The position numbers and the translations under genes were made by a program. From Saprospiraceae bacterium (GTDB taxonomy: Bacteria > Bacteroidota > Bacteroidia > Chitinophagales > Saprospiraceae), in assembly GCA_026986005.1 (NCBI GenBank), contig JALSPK010000214.1, positions 1 through 64,000 on the forward strand: a stretch of DNA of 64,000 nucleotides, read 5' to 3'. The notes under the pieces were generated by a model. The model searched no databases. It was not told the DNA's origin and worked only from the letters and a program-made list of their open reading frames with translations. This document shows positions 10,207 through 19,845 of the stretch, piece after piece (positions within the stretch are counted from its first letter, which is position 1; each line of letters opens with the position of its first letter).

Positions 10207-11145
10207 TCAAAGACTATCAAGATATAAAGCAATATTATCTTCTATCCTTCTTTCAATATTCGGGCTATATGCTCTTGCAAATCTTTTACCTGTCATTCTC
10301 TCGTATAACTCTATGTATCTTTCAGACACCAATTCAACAAATTCTTTAGGCAAAGAAGGTATAATCTGTCCCTCTTTACCTTGAAATCCCTGCTCCATCA
10401 ACCATTCTCTTACAAATTCTTTAGACAATTGGATTGGGGATTCATTATTTTTCAGCTTCTCTTTGTAGCCTTCCGAATAAAAATATCTGGAACTATCCGG
10501 TGTATGAATCTCATCAATCAAGACTATTTCATCTTTATAATAACCAAACTCATATTTAGTATCAACCAACAACAAATCTCTCTCCTGAGCCATTTGCGTT
10601 CCCTTCTCAAATAAACTAAAAGTATAATCTTCAAGAATAGCGTAATCTTTTGCCGAAATTAACTTTCGCTCTAATATTTCCTCTTTTGATATATCCTCAT
10701 CATGCCCTTCCAATGCTTTGAAGGAAGGTGTAAGTATCGGTTTAGGGAATTTCTCAAATTCTTTCATACCATCAGGCATTCTGACACCACAAATCATCCT
10801 TTCTCCCGATTTATACAATCTCCATGCGTGCCCTACTAAATACGCTCTAATAACCATCTCCAATCGAATAGGATTACATTTTTTTCCGGCACTTACATTT
10901 GGATCGGGCATTGCTTCAAGCCAATTTGGCACAACATCAGATGTAGCTTTAAGAAAAAACTCTGACAATTGATTTAAAACCTGGCCCTTATATGGTATTG
11001 TTTCATTCAAAACATGATCAAATGCTGATATTCTATCAGTTGCAACCATGATTATTTTATTATTTACATCGTATACATCTCTCACTTTCCCTTTATATAA
11101 AATCTGATCTTTACTGAAGATAAAATTAGTGCTTTTTAATTCCAT
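10207..11145 (-). CDS. purC: Phosphoribosylaminoimidazole-succinocarboxamide synthase
   Basis: SAICAR synthase joins CAIR and aspartate with ATP in purine biosynthesis, in the cytoplasm. The N-terminal SAICAR signature is clear (YKGKVRDVYDV, then VATDRISAFDHVL), as are GHDEDIS and the late LVDTKYEFG with an acidic metal-binding stretch and SPDSSRYF-like HTPDSSRYF. At 312 residues it is the longer form (about 300) rather than the 237-residue enterobacterial form. Its start is 9 bp after cdaA, so the two are probably cotranscribed, and a prolyl oligopeptidase gene precedes both. The ATG at 11145 gives the normal family N-terminus. Confidence 0.96.
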   Translation of the reverse strand: MELKSTNFIFSKDQILYKGKVRDVYDVNNKIIMVATDRISAFDHVLNETIPYKGQVLNQLSEFFLKATSDVVPNWLEAMPDPNVSAGKKCNPIRLEMVIRAYLVGHAWRLYKSGERMICGVRMPDGMKEFEKFPKPILTPSFKALEGHDEDISKEEILERKLISAKDYAILEDYTFSLFEKGTQMAQERDLLLVDTKYEFGYYKDEIVLIDEIHTPDSSRYFYSEGYKEKLKNNESPIQLSKEFVREWLMEQGFQGKEGQIIPSLPKEFVELVSERYIELYERMTGKRFARAYSPNIERRIEDNIALYLDSL

Positions 11146-11154
11146 TTTTAAAAA

Positions 11155-11949
11155 TTATTTATATTGTAACAATATTTTTTCGTAAACTTCTTCTTTTGAA
11201 AGGTTAGCCTCCAATTGACCGGACTGTGCGTATGAAATACTACCGGTTTCTTCAGAGACTATCAATACTTCACTATTACCAATTTCAGTCATTCCTATCC
11301 CGGCTCTATGCCTTGTACCGTATTTTGTAGAAATATCAGTCCTTGGCGAAACAGGTAAAATTGTCCCAACTGAATATATCCTACTACCGATTACTATCAT
11401 TGCACCATCATGTAATGGAGTGTCTTTTTTAAAAATGCTTTCGATTAATTCATGACTTATTTTAGCATCTAAAACAACTCCATTTCTTTCATTTATTATT
11501 GAATCATTAAAATCAGTAAACACGACTAAAGCTCCGGTTTTCTCACTAGCCAAATTCAATAATGCTATATGAATTTCATCTATTATTTTAATGTTGACGT
11601 TCTGTTTATTAAAACTTTGGTAAAAGAACTTATTTATAAATTTGAATCTCCCTTTCAGAGTAGAATTACCTAAATACAACAAAAAACGTCTAATTTCCGG
11701 TTGAAAAATAATAATCAATATAATAACTCCGAATCCTACTAACTTTCCTAATAGCAATTTCAACAATTGCATATTCAAAATATTCACTAGCCACCATATA
11801 ATTGAGAAAACTAAAACACCAATAATAATATTAAATGCAATAGTTCCCTTTAATAGTTTATAGATAACATAAAGAAAATATGCAACTATTAAAATATCTA
11901 GAATATCTAAAAACCTAATATTTATAAATCCTATATCAAAAAGCACCAT
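11155..11949 (-). CDS. cdaA: Diadenylate cyclase CdaA (c-di-AMP synthase)
   Basis: The protein makes cyclic di-AMP from two ATP and is membrane bound. Three hydrophobic segments fill residues about 1-90. The DisA_N catalytic domain follows, with its two hallmarks DTPLHDGAMIV and GTRHRAGIGMTE, and an LPVSPR-like stretch (TILPVSP). At 264 residues it has normal CdaA length. It is packed between a prolyl oligopeptidase gene (34-bp gap) and purC (9-bp gap), suggesting one transcript. A DHPS (folP) or ybbR-type neighbour, which I would expect from other genomes, is not present here. Confidence 0.92.
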   Translation of the reverse strand: MVLFDIGFINIRFLDILDILIVAYFLYVIYKLLKGTIAFNIIIGVLVFSIIWWLVNILNMQLLKLLLGKLVGFGVIILIIIFQPEIRRFLLYLGNSTLKGRFKFINKFFYQSFNKQNVNIKIIDEIHIALLNLASEKTGALVVFTDFNDSIINERNGVVLDAKISHELIESIFKKDTPLHDGAMIVIGSRIYSVGTILPVSPRTDISTKYGTRHRAGIGMTEIGNSEVLIVSEETGSISYAQSGQLEANLSKEEVYEKILLQYK

Positions 11950-11983
11950 TATTTCAATTTTAACATTAACACCATAATCAATT

Positions 11984-14113
11984 TTATTGATAATTTATTC
12001 CCATATTGTAAAACATAAAACTATAAATATCTCTAAGTTCCTCGATTATTTTACTTAACGGTTTCCCTGCACCATGTCCCGATTTCTTATCAATTCTGAT
12101 TAATACAGCTTTGTTACCAATTTGGTTTCTTTGCAATTCTGAAATAAACTTAAACGAATGTGCAGGCACTACCCTATCATCATGATCTGCTGTTATAACC
12201 AAAGTAGCCGGATATTCTGTTTTTTTTACATTATGTACAGGTGAATATTTTATCAAAGCGCCAAACTCTTCCTCATTATCGCTTCTACCATAATCAGCTG
12301 CCCATGCCCATCCTATTGTGAATTTGTGATATCTAAGCATGTCCAGTACACCGACTTCAGGAAAACAAACCGAATACAAATCCGGCCTTTGAGTCATGCA
12401 AGCTCCCACAAGCAAACCTCCATTAGATCTCCCCTCAATTGCTAAATATTCAGAAGAGGTATACTTAGAGTTAATCAAAAATTCTGCTGCCCCAATGAAA
12501 TCATCAAAAACATTCTGCTTGGATAAAACCGTACCTCCATTATGCCATTTCTCTCCAAACTCACCGCCTCCTCTAATATTAGCAACAGCAAAAACTCCAC
12601 CTTTTTCCAATAGCAATAGTCTTGAAGCCGAAAAAGAAGGTGTTATCGATATATCAAATCCACCATAACCATACAAAAGCGTTGGGTTCTTTTTATTTAA
12701 TTTCAGATTCTTCCTATGAGTTATAAATAGGGGAACTTTAGTGCCGTCTTTACTTTCATACCATTTTTGTACAGTTACATATTCGACAGGGTTAAAATCA
12801 AGCTGAGGTGATTTAAATAGTGCCAACTCCATATCATCGCTATTAAATGTATAAACAGAAGACGGGAAAAGATATGAAGTAAACATTAGAAAGCCTTTTT
12901 TACTTTTCCTGCTTCCACTAATCGAAGATACTGTCCCAATTCCCGGCAATTCTAAATTTTTAATAAACTTACCATTTAAGTCAAATACTTTAACCAAACT
13001 ATATGCATTGTGTAGGTACAATACAAAAAATTTATCCCCTATCATTTTCACAGATTGTATAGGATCTTTGCTTTCTCCTATCAAAGTTAACCATTCACTT
13101 TTTTCAAGATTTTTTGTATTTATCTTCAAGATTTTTTTATTTGGAGCGTCTCTATTTGTTAAGATATATAACTCAACCCCTTCATTTGTTATAAAGTCAA
13201 AATCAGAATTAAAATCACTTATCAACTGGGTCTCAGTCAACTTCTTTTTAGATAAATCAATAAAGCTAAAAGAATTACCACTAGTAGATTCTACTTGCTT
13301 GAGAATTAAAAACCTCTCATCCTCACTTGTACTCGCGTAAATATTTCGATTTGGATGTTCCGTATCTTCATACCAAATCATATCTTGACGTTGAGAGCTA
13401 CCCAACTTATGATAGAACAATTTATGGTTTTCATTTTTTGAACTAAGATTTGCACTATCTGATTCAGGATACCTACTATAAAAAAAGCCGTCTTCATACC
13501 ATGACAATCCTGAAAATTTAATCCACTTAACTGAATCATTAAGATTTTTTCCTGTTTTTAAATCTAGTACATAAGCAATATTCCAATCTGCACCACTTTC
13601 TGCAACCATATAAGCCAAATAAGTTCCTTCTTTATTAAAACTCAAACCGCTTAATGCTTTAGTTCCATCCTGACTAAATGTATTTGGATCAATTATTTCT
13701 TTTATAGTTTTACCTTTAGAATCTACTTGACAAAAAACACTCTGATTTTGCAATCCGGTATTTTTAAACATATAAAATTTATCACTTTTTACTGTTGGCA
13801 CACCAAACTTTTCATAATTGACCAACTCTTCCAAGCGCTTTTTTATACTATCTCTGAAAGGTATTTTCTCAAGATAGTTTTCAGTAAAATGAATTTGATT
13901 TTCAACCCATTTTTTAGTTTCATCAGACGATTCTTCTTCTAGCCATCTATAGGGATCTGCGATATCAATACCAAAATACGAGTCAACAACTTCTGACTTA
14001 TACGTTTTTGGATAAGATTCAGGATCAATAGTATTATCCATAATATATTTTTTTGACCTACAACCTACAGTTATAACTAGAAAAAGAACAAAAGCAAAAG
14101 TAATAAGTCGCAT
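11984..14113 (-). CDS. Prolyl oligopeptidase family serine peptidase, lipoprotein (S9A)
   Basis: This enzyme cleaves short peptides after proline. The start is placed at ATG 14113, because the TTG three bases further up adds only one residue. The signal peptide ends in the lipobox VITVGC, so it is a lipoprotein. The N-terminal DPYRWLEE stretch and a beta-propeller (about residues 90-430) precede the alpha/beta-hydrolase domain. The triad is Ser in GRSNGG (about 563), Asp in ADHDDRVVP (about 645) and His in SGHGAGK (about 680), matching the spacing of animal prolyl oligopeptidase. All catalytic elements are intact. It heads a likely transcript with cdaA and purC, and M16 and S46 peptidase genes lie just beyond it. 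Confidence 0.92.
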   Translation of the reverse strand: MRLITFAFVLFLVITVGCRSKKYIMDNTIDPESYPKTYKSEVVDSYFGIDIADPYRWLEEESSDETKKWVENQIHFTENYLEKIPFRDSIKKRLEELVNYEKFGVPTVKSDKFYMFKNTGLQNQSVFCQVDSKGKTIKEIIDPNTFSQDGTKALSGLSFNKEGTYLAYMVAESGADWNIAYVLDLKTGKNLNDSVKWIKFSGLSWYEDGFFYSRYPESDSANLSSKNENHKLFYHKLGSSQRQDMIWYEDTEHPNRNIYASTSEDERFLILKQVESTSGNSFSFIDLSKKKLTETQLISDFNSDFDFITNEGVELYILTNRDAPNKKILKINTKNLEKSEWLTLIGESKDPIQSVKMIGDKFFVLYLHNAYSLVKVFDLNGKFIKNLELPGIGTVSSISGSRKSKKGFLMFTSYLFPSSVYTFNSDDMELALFKSPQLDFNPVEYVTVQKWYESKDGTKVPLFITHRKNLKLNKKNPTLLYGYGGFDISITPSFSASRLLLLEKGGVFAVANIRGGGEFGEKWHNGGTVLSKQNVFDDFIGAAEFLINSKYTSSEYLAIEGRSNGGLLVGACMTQRPDLYSVCFPEVGVLDMLRYHKFTIGWAWAADYGRSDNEEEFGALIKYSPVHNVKKTEYPATLVITADHDDRVVPAHSFKFISELQRNQIGNKAVLIRIDKKSGHGAGKPLSKIIEELRDIYSFMFYNMGINYQ

Positions 14114-14191
14114 CAAGTTTTTTTTAGGAAAAATAATTAAGTGAATTTCAATAAAATTTATTTTTTACTGTATCTAAAAATAATTACAAAA

Positions 14192-14199
14192 CAAAAATA
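14192..14199 (-). promoter_or_regulatory. -7 box (TATTTTTG) for the prolyl oligopeptidase gene
   Basis: The minus strand matches TAnnTTTG. A TTTG lies about 24 nt upstream, slightly longer than ideal. The leader would be about 75 nt. Confidence 0.45.
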
Positions 14200-14407
14200 C
14201 TCTATTATTTCATATTTATCACACAAAACCACTTAAAAATATTTTATTTGAATATTTCAAGCTCTCGTGAACAATATACTAAGCCATCATAGAATTTTAT
14301 AATATAACCGCATATTTTCCAGATACAAAATTCTATCAAATCTTAGCATTAGACAATAATTTCATATACAAACGTTATTATTGTGATTCCTGAACTAATA
14401 TCTGACA

Positions 14408-14415
14408 TATATTTG
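14408..14415 (+). promoter_or_regulatory. -7 box (TATATTTG) for the M16 peptidase gene
   Basis: The plus strand matches TAnnTTTG, with a TTG at 14381-14383, about 24 nt upstream. The leader would be about 70 nt. Confidence 0.45.
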
Positions 14416-14488
14416 AATCGAATGACCGCGTTTCAAAAAGCTATACATTATAACAAAATTAATTTATTAACAATAAAATTCCTATAAA

Positions 14489-17410
14489 ATGAAAATGAAA
14501 AACACCTTTCGTTTATTATTCCTAATCGGTATTATTGGGTATTTCTCTTGTTCTCCTAAGCTAAGTAAAGATAGCAAACCTAGAGTATCAACAGTTGAGC
14601 AGAAACAAATGAATGCTCCACTTGAAAAAAAGATATCAGATAACAATTCAGTCGATTTTAGCAAAAAACTTTTAAATGCCAAAATACCTGTTGACCCGTC
14701 AATGAGAACAGGCACATTGGATAATGGTCTTCAATATTTTATTAAAAAGAACTCAAAACCTGAAAACAGAGTCGAACTTAGACTTGCACTTAAAGCTGGA
14801 TCAATCGTAGAAGATGAAGATCAAAAAGGATTGGCGCATTTCATTGAACACATGGAATTTAACGGTTCTGAACATTTTACATCAAATGGACTAATCAATT
14901 ACTTAGAAAAAGTCGGAACTAAATTTGGACCGGACTTAAATGCCTATACCAGTTTTGACCAAACTGTATATATGCTTCAAGTTCGATCTGATGTAGAGAA
15001 CCAGCTGGATACCGGCCTACTTGTCTTGTATGATTGGGCAGGCAAAGCATCATTTGATCATAAAGAAATAGATAAAGAGAGAGGTGTCGTGATATCTGAG
15101 TGGAGAACAAGATTAAGTCCCGGACAAAGGATGAGTCAAAAGTATTTTCCAATATTATACAAAGGCTCTATGTATGCAAAAAGATTACCAATTGGAGATC
15201 CTGATATTGTAAAAAATGCAGATTATGAAACTATAAAGAGATTTTATAAAGATTGGTATAGACCTGATTTGCTTGCAGTAATTGTTATTGGGGATATTGA
15301 TGTTGACAAAATGGAAAAAAAGATAAAATCAATGTTTTCCGATTTTTCTAATCCTGTCAACGAAAGGGAAAGAAAAAAGTATACAGTTCCAATGCAACCA
15401 GGTACTTCAGTTGTCATTTTGACTGACAAAGAAGCCCCTTTTACTAATGTAAGAATAATAAATAAATTACCACATATACCTGTTGTAACAAAAAAAGATT
15501 TATTAGAAGATATTAAAAGGGATCTATTTAATATGATGCTAAATGCTCGTTTAGATGAGATAAAAAACTCTGCAAACCCACCTTTCACCTTTGCTTATAC
15601 CGGTTATAATACTAGTATTGGAGATATTGATTCCTATTCTTCATGGGCGATGGTACCACAAGGAAGATCCCTTGACGCTCTAAAAACTTTTGCAGAAGAA
15701 AATGAAAGAGTATTAAGGCATGGATTTTCTTTTACAGAATTAAAAAGAGAGAAAAAAAATCTATTAAAAGATGCAGAAAGAAGATATTTAGAAAGAGACA
15801 AGACTGAATCAAGACGATATGCATCAAATGCTGTATATCATTTCTTGAAGAATGCACCTATGATGAATGAGGATCAATATAACAATTTTGTGAGTGCCAA
15901 TATAGATAAAATAAATTTAGAAGACATAAATAACCTTGCAAAAAATTGGATAAAAGAAGATAATAGAGTAATAATAATAACAGGCCCGGAGAAAGAAGGT
16001 ATCAAGATGCCTACAGAATCAGAGGTGAAAAAAGTATTGACCGCTGTAAAAAATCAAAAAATCGAAGCGTATAAAGACAATACTACTAATAAACCTTTAT
16101 TTAGTCAAAAGCTAAGTCCGGCTCCTATAAAATCTATAGATAAAAATGAAGAGTATGGTATAACCAAACTTGTTTTGAATAATGGCATGGAGGTCTATTA
16201 TAAAAAGACTAACTTTAAAAATAATGAAATTAGATTTTCTGCTTACAGTCCGGGAGGGACTTCTTTATATCCTGATGCCGATTATCCCAATGCTAGATTT
16301 GCATCCAGAGCTGTTGAAGAAATGGGACTATCTGAATTTGACAATAACCAATTGACAAAATTATTGACAGGAAAAGATGTATCCGTTTCTCCATATATTT
16401 ATACTTTATACGAAGGTTTTAGAGGTTCATCTACTAATGAAGATCTTGAAACTATGTTCCAGCTTTTAAATTTATATTTCACTCACCCTAGAAATGATGA
16501 AGTCGCTTTTCAATCATTTGTCAACCGCAACAAAGGACTATATGCAAATCTACTAAAACAACCAGACTATTATTTCTACTACCTAACAAATAAGATAAAG
16601 TATGGCGATATAGTCAGAGCAGGTGGCATCCCTACAGCTGAGGATTTTGAAAAGCTAAATAGACAAAAGGTCTATGAAATTTACAAAGATAGATTTGGTA
16701 ATGCGGGAGATTTCAAATTCTTCTTTGTAGGTAGTTTTGATGAGGCTAAACTTAAAGACTACATTCAAAAGTATTTGGGAAATCTTAAGCCAACTGGCAA
16801 AAAAGAACATTGGATTGATAGAGATGTAAATATGAAAAGTGGATTTATATCAAAAAAAGAGTATAAAGGAGAAGCTCCTAAAACTTTTGTTGATTTGACT
16901 TTTCATGGAGACTTTGATTACACAAAAGACAATCAATATGTACTTAGTTCAATGTCAAAAATATTAAGTATAAAACTAAGAGAATCTTTAAGAGAGGATA
17001 AAGGTGGCGTGTATGGTGTCAGAGTAAATGGTTATGCTGTCAATGAGCCAAAAGAGAAATATACTGTACATATATCATTCAATAGTGACCCTAATAAAAC
17101 ACAGGAACTAATCCAAGCTGTATATGCTGTAATAGATACTTTACAAACTATTGGTCCTGACGACGAAGTCATGACAAAAGTTACCGAAACACAAAAACAA
17201 AGTAAAATAAAAAATCTAAAAGAAAATAGATACTGGCTTTCAAAAATAAAAGAAGTAATTCAAGATAACTTGGATTATTCTGAAATTTCATTGCAAACTT
17301 TAGAAAATAGAATTAATAAATTGACTAAAGCTAAAATAAAAGAAGCTGCAAATAAATATTTGAAAAAAGATAATTATTTTGAGATTTCAATGTATCCTGA
17401 AAAGAAATAG
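14489..17410 (+). CDS. M16 family zinc metallopeptidase (pitrilysin/insulinase type)
   Basis: The 973-residue protein has an N-terminal signal with a Cys at residue 21 (GYFSC), probably lipidated. The inverted zinc motif HFIEH is at residues 117-121, inside GLAHFIEHMEFNG, so the first M16 domain is catalytic. A second, inactive M16-like half begins near residue 560 (YGITKLVLNNGMEVYYKKT) and has no HxxEH. This two-domain, PqqL-like layout and the length are typical of Bacteroidota M16 proteins. These enzymes degrade small proteins or peptides, presumably in the periplasm. It is monocistronic, with a strong terminator at 17431-17457, and faces away from the prolyl oligopeptidase gene. Confidence 0.92.
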   Translation: MKMKNTFRLLFLIGIIGYFSCSPKLSKDSKPRVSTVEQKQMNAPLEKKISDNNSVDFSKKLLNAKIPVDPSMRTGTLDNGLQYFIKKNSKPENRVELRLALKAGSIVEDEDQKGLAHFIEHMEFNGSEHFTSNGLINYLEKVGTKFGPDLNAYTSFDQTVYMLQVRSDVENQLDTGLLVLYDWAGKASFDHKEIDKERGVVISEWRTRLSPGQRMSQKYFPILYKGSMYAKRLPIGDPDIVKNADYETIKRFYKDWYRPDLLAVIVIGDIDVDKMEKKIKSMFSDFSNPVNERERKKYTVPMQPGTSVVILTDKEAPFTNVRIINKLPHIPVVTKKDLLEDIKRDLFNMMLNARLDEIKNSANPPFTFAYTGYNTSIGDIDSYSSWAMVPQGRSLDALKTFAEENERVLRHGFSFTELKREKKNLLKDAERRYLERDKTESRRYASNAVYHFLKNAPMMNEDQYNNFVSANIDKINLEDINNLAKNWIKEDNRVIIITGPEKEGIKMPTESEVKKVLTAVKNQKIEAYKDNTTNKPLFSQKLSPAPIKSIDKNEEYGITKLVLNNGMEVYYKKTNFKNNEIRFSAYSPGGTSLYPDADYPNARFASRAVEEMGLSEFDNNQLTKLLTGKDVSVSPYIYTLYEGFRGSSTNEDLETMFQLLNLYFTHPRNDEVAFQSFVNRNKGLYANLLKQPDYYFYYLTNKIKYGDIVRAGGIPTAEDFEKLNRQKVYEIYKDRFGNAGDFKFFFVGSFDEAKLKDYIQKYLGNLKPTGKKEHWIDRDVNMKSGFISKKEYKGEAPKTFVDLTFHGDFDYTKDNQYVLSSMSKILSIKLRESLREDKGGVYGVRVNGYAVNEPKEKYTVHISFNSDPNKTQELIQAVYAVIDTLQTIGPDDEVMTKVTETQKQSKIKNLKENRYWLSKIKEVIQDNLDYSEISLQTLENRINKLTKAKIKEAANKYLKKDNYFEISMYPEKK

Positions 17411-17430
17411 TACATGAATGCATACAAAAG

Positions 17431-17457
17431 AAGGGGCTAATTTAGCCCCTTTTTTTG
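17431..17457 (+). terminator. Intrinsic terminator of the M16 gene
   Basis: AAGGGGCTA pairs with TAGCCCCTT over a short ATT loop, followed by a run of T's. It sits 20 nt past the stop codon, between two convergent genes. Confidence 0.85.
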
Positions 17458-17488
17458 TATATATTAACTCTAAAGAAAAGATACTAAT

Positions 17489-19540
17489 TCATTTAGAAGG
17501 CACCAATTCATATAGAAGGTTTTTAGCGTGATAAATGTATTTTAAAGCAGATAGGATTCCACTGGAATGGACACTAACCGATCTATTATACTGTTCATCA
17601 TATATAAAGTTTCCCGGCAAGGACTCTATGTTTCCGTCAAAAATCAGCCCAACAACCTCTTTGTTTTTATTGATTATAGCACTACCTGAATTTCCTCCAA
17701 TTATATCATTGGTTGAAACAAAATCCAATGGCTGTTTTAATAATTCCATAGGGGGATTTTCATATCTGTAAGGTAATCTCCACGGATATTTATTGTCAAA
17801 TGAATAATTGCGATCATACATTCCATAAAATGTAGTTTTATAAGGAGCCTTTGTACCATTATAATCGTACCCCTTAACAATACCATCTGAAATTCTTAAT
17901 GTAAAAGTCGCATCCGGAGGTAAATCTGTTCCAAAATACTTGAAATATTCTTGAACTATCTTCCCTTCCAATTCTTTTCTTTTTGCAGCACTTGTCCCAA
18001 ATGCTTTTGCAGCATTATTGTATTGAGGGATTAATTTTAGAGATGCAACAATTAACATATCCTTTTGTTTAGCAAAATTATCAGCATCCATTTTAAAATA
18101 TTTCTTCCATTTATCGCCTTTGAAAAACTTACTCGTTTTTACCATCCTATCAACATATTGTCTAGGCGTAAGACCATTCAACAATTCTTTAATCGAATTA
18201 TTATCACTTGGAATATGGGAGTTTAACAAATCCATTGACATTGTCAAATTAAATAAATCTTCTTTATCACCAATAGTATTTACACTAAATTCAATTTGAT
18301 CCACTATATCCTCTAAATCATCTTCTGACTCTCCTGCTTTTAGACTCTCGTAGTATTTTGCTATAGAATGCATCAGCATCATTGTATTACCTCTCATAGG
18401 GTTGGGGCTAAGCAATATAATAGCCCATGAATGTGGTGCTAATTTATCATATTCAGATTTCAATTCTGCCCAATAATCTTCTCCCTTGTGATTGCTTCTG
18501 ACCAGATTTTCAATTTCAACCTTTCTGCCAAACAAATCAGGATTTTCTAATCCTTTTAGTATACCACTATAAGCTTTTTCACCATTTGCCATTCCAAATA
18601 TCATGTTCATCTTTTCATCAGAAGGATTCTTATCATAATCTTCTTGTAAATGTGCGATCATTTTCCTTAAAAAATCCAAAGTCATAGGATATCTATATTT
18701 TCTATCCCATTTTAATTGATCCACAGTTCTGTACCTTTCTGTATTTCCCGGATTTCCTACTACAAAAACCAAATCACCTTCATCTGCTCCATTTGGACTA
18801 AATTTAAAATAATTATCAGAAGAATTAACAGGCTTTCCGTCTTCGTCATAAGCTCTCCAAAAAGTAAAATCTACATCATATCTCGGAAATGTGAAATTAT
18901 CTGCATCACCACCATAAAATGCAATATCAGTTTCAGGTATAGCAACAAGTCTTATATCACTATACTTTTTATATCCATAGATCGAATATTTAACCCCACT
19001 ATAATATTTGACAATTTGAAGCCTAAGGTTTTTCCATGCATCCAATTTGGCATAATTACTTTTTATAGAAGCAAGAGCATCACTCAATTTTGATTCAAAA
19101 TTCTCTCCCGATACGTTTTCCATCAATGCATTCACTTCACCGGTTACATCTGCCAACATCAACAACTGTTCGAAAAACACTCCGGGGACTTTCCTCTCAT
19201 CTTCCTTTGTAGAAGCAAAATATCCGTCAGTCATGATGTCTTCTCCTTCTTTCTGCGCCTTCAATGCAGCATCCCTTGAGCAATGGTGATTTGTCATAAT
19301 CAAACCATTTGGGGAAACAAAAGATGCTGAGCATCCGGTTGACATTCTCAATGCTGATTTACGTACTTCATCATACCATGAGTCTTCAGGAGTAAAATTG
19401 TAAGCTTTGCTCAACCATGCTTTTGGAGGATTTTCAAATGTCCACATTCTACCAAAATCATGAGGCCCTGCTTTTTGTTGTGCAGTCATAGTACTAATAG
19501 CTATAATTAATACACCAAATATTAAAAGTATTCTTTTCAT
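17489..19540 (-). CDS. S46 family dipeptidyl-peptidase (DPP7/DPP11-like)
   Basis: The 683-residue protein has a cleavable signal peptide (MKRILLIFGVLIIAISTMTAQ). S46 enzymes release dipeptides from peptide N-termini in the periplasm, using a chymotrypsin-like double barrel with a helical insert. The triad is His in TNHHC (about residue 87), Asp in YGGDADNFTFPRYDVDF (about 215-230) and Ser in IGGNSGSAI (about 620). TGCSASFVS precedes the His, as usual. Length fits the family (about 680-720). I cannot choose between DPP7 (hydrophobic P1) and DPP11 (Asp/Glu P1) by eye. It converges with the M16 gene. Confidence 0.93.
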   Translation of the reverse strand: MKRILLIFGVLIIAISTMTAQQKAGPHDFGRMWTFENPPKAWLSKAYNFTPEDSWYDEVRKSALRMSTGCSASFVSPNGLIMTNHHCSRDAALKAQKEGEDIMTDGYFASTKEDERKVPGVFFEQLLMLADVTGEVNALMENVSGENFESKLSDALASIKSNYAKLDAWKNLRLQIVKYYSGVKYSIYGYKKYSDIRLVAIPETDIAFYGGDADNFTFPRYDVDFTFWRAYDEDGKPVNSSDNYFKFSPNGADEGDLVFVVGNPGNTERYRTVDQLKWDRKYRYPMTLDFLRKMIAHLQEDYDKNPSDEKMNMIFGMANGEKAYSGILKGLENPDLFGRKVEIENLVRSNHKGEDYWAELKSEYDKLAPHSWAIILLSPNPMRGNTMMLMHSIAKYYESLKAGESEDDLEDIVDQIEFSVNTIGDKEDLFNLTMSMDLLNSHIPSDNNSIKELLNGLTPRQYVDRMVKTSKFFKGDKWKKYFKMDADNFAKQKDMLIVASLKLIPQYNNAAKAFGTSAAKRKELEGKIVQEYFKYFGTDLPPDATFTLRISDGIVKGYDYNGTKAPYKTTFYGMYDRNYSFDNKYPWRLPYRYENPPMELLKQPLDFVSTNDIIGGNSGSAIINKNKEVVGLIFDGNIESLPGNFIYDEQYNRSVSVHSSGILSALKYIYHAKNLLYELVPSK

Positions 19541-19572
19541 ATCAAAATATTTATAAATTATTAAATTTTACG

Positions 19573-19580
19573 CAAATCTA
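19573..19580 (-). promoter_or_regulatory. -7 box (TAGATTTG) for the S46 peptidase gene
   Basis: The minus strand matches TAnnTTTG, 32 nt before the ATG. No clear -33 TTG is present. Confidence 0.45.
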
Positions 19581-19830
19581 ATCAATAAAAACGAAAATGA
19601 ATTAGAGTTTATACTAAACATACAATATCTTCGATAAAATAGCATTACAAGTAACTCCCATATGAGCTTTCTGCCTTTATCTCCTCTAATGTCTTTCTTT
19701 TTACATAAAAGTTAACTCAGATAGGTTAATTTCCATCATAGATTAGGAGACTGAATATAAATAAATATACAAATTTTGAATTGTACCATGCACCGATACA
19801 TAAATATATACAGTATTAAATAAAATTAAG

Positions 19831-19838
19831 TATCTTTG
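19831..19838 (+). promoter_or_regulatory. lepA: -7 box (TATCTTTG) just upstream of lepA
   Basis: The box matches TAnnTTTG and ends 7 nt before the first ATG, so the transcript would have almost no leader. No -33 TTG is seen. If transcription starts at or after 19845, the second ATG at 19855 could be used. Confidence 0.5.
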
Positions 19839-19845
19839 CGCTCAT

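Larger units (their letters stand above)
14114..14488. other. Divergent intergenic region with promoters for both peptidase genes
   Basis: The region is 375 bp, very AT-rich, and has no coding frame. Besides the two -7 boxes listed separately (14192-14199 minus, 14408-14415 plus) I see nothing else in it. Confidence 0.5.
19541..19845. other. Divergent intergenic region between the S46 peptidase gene and lepA
   Basis: The region is 305 bp of AT-rich DNA with one promoter box at each end. I see no ORF, hairpin or RNA gene in the middle. Confidence 0.5.
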
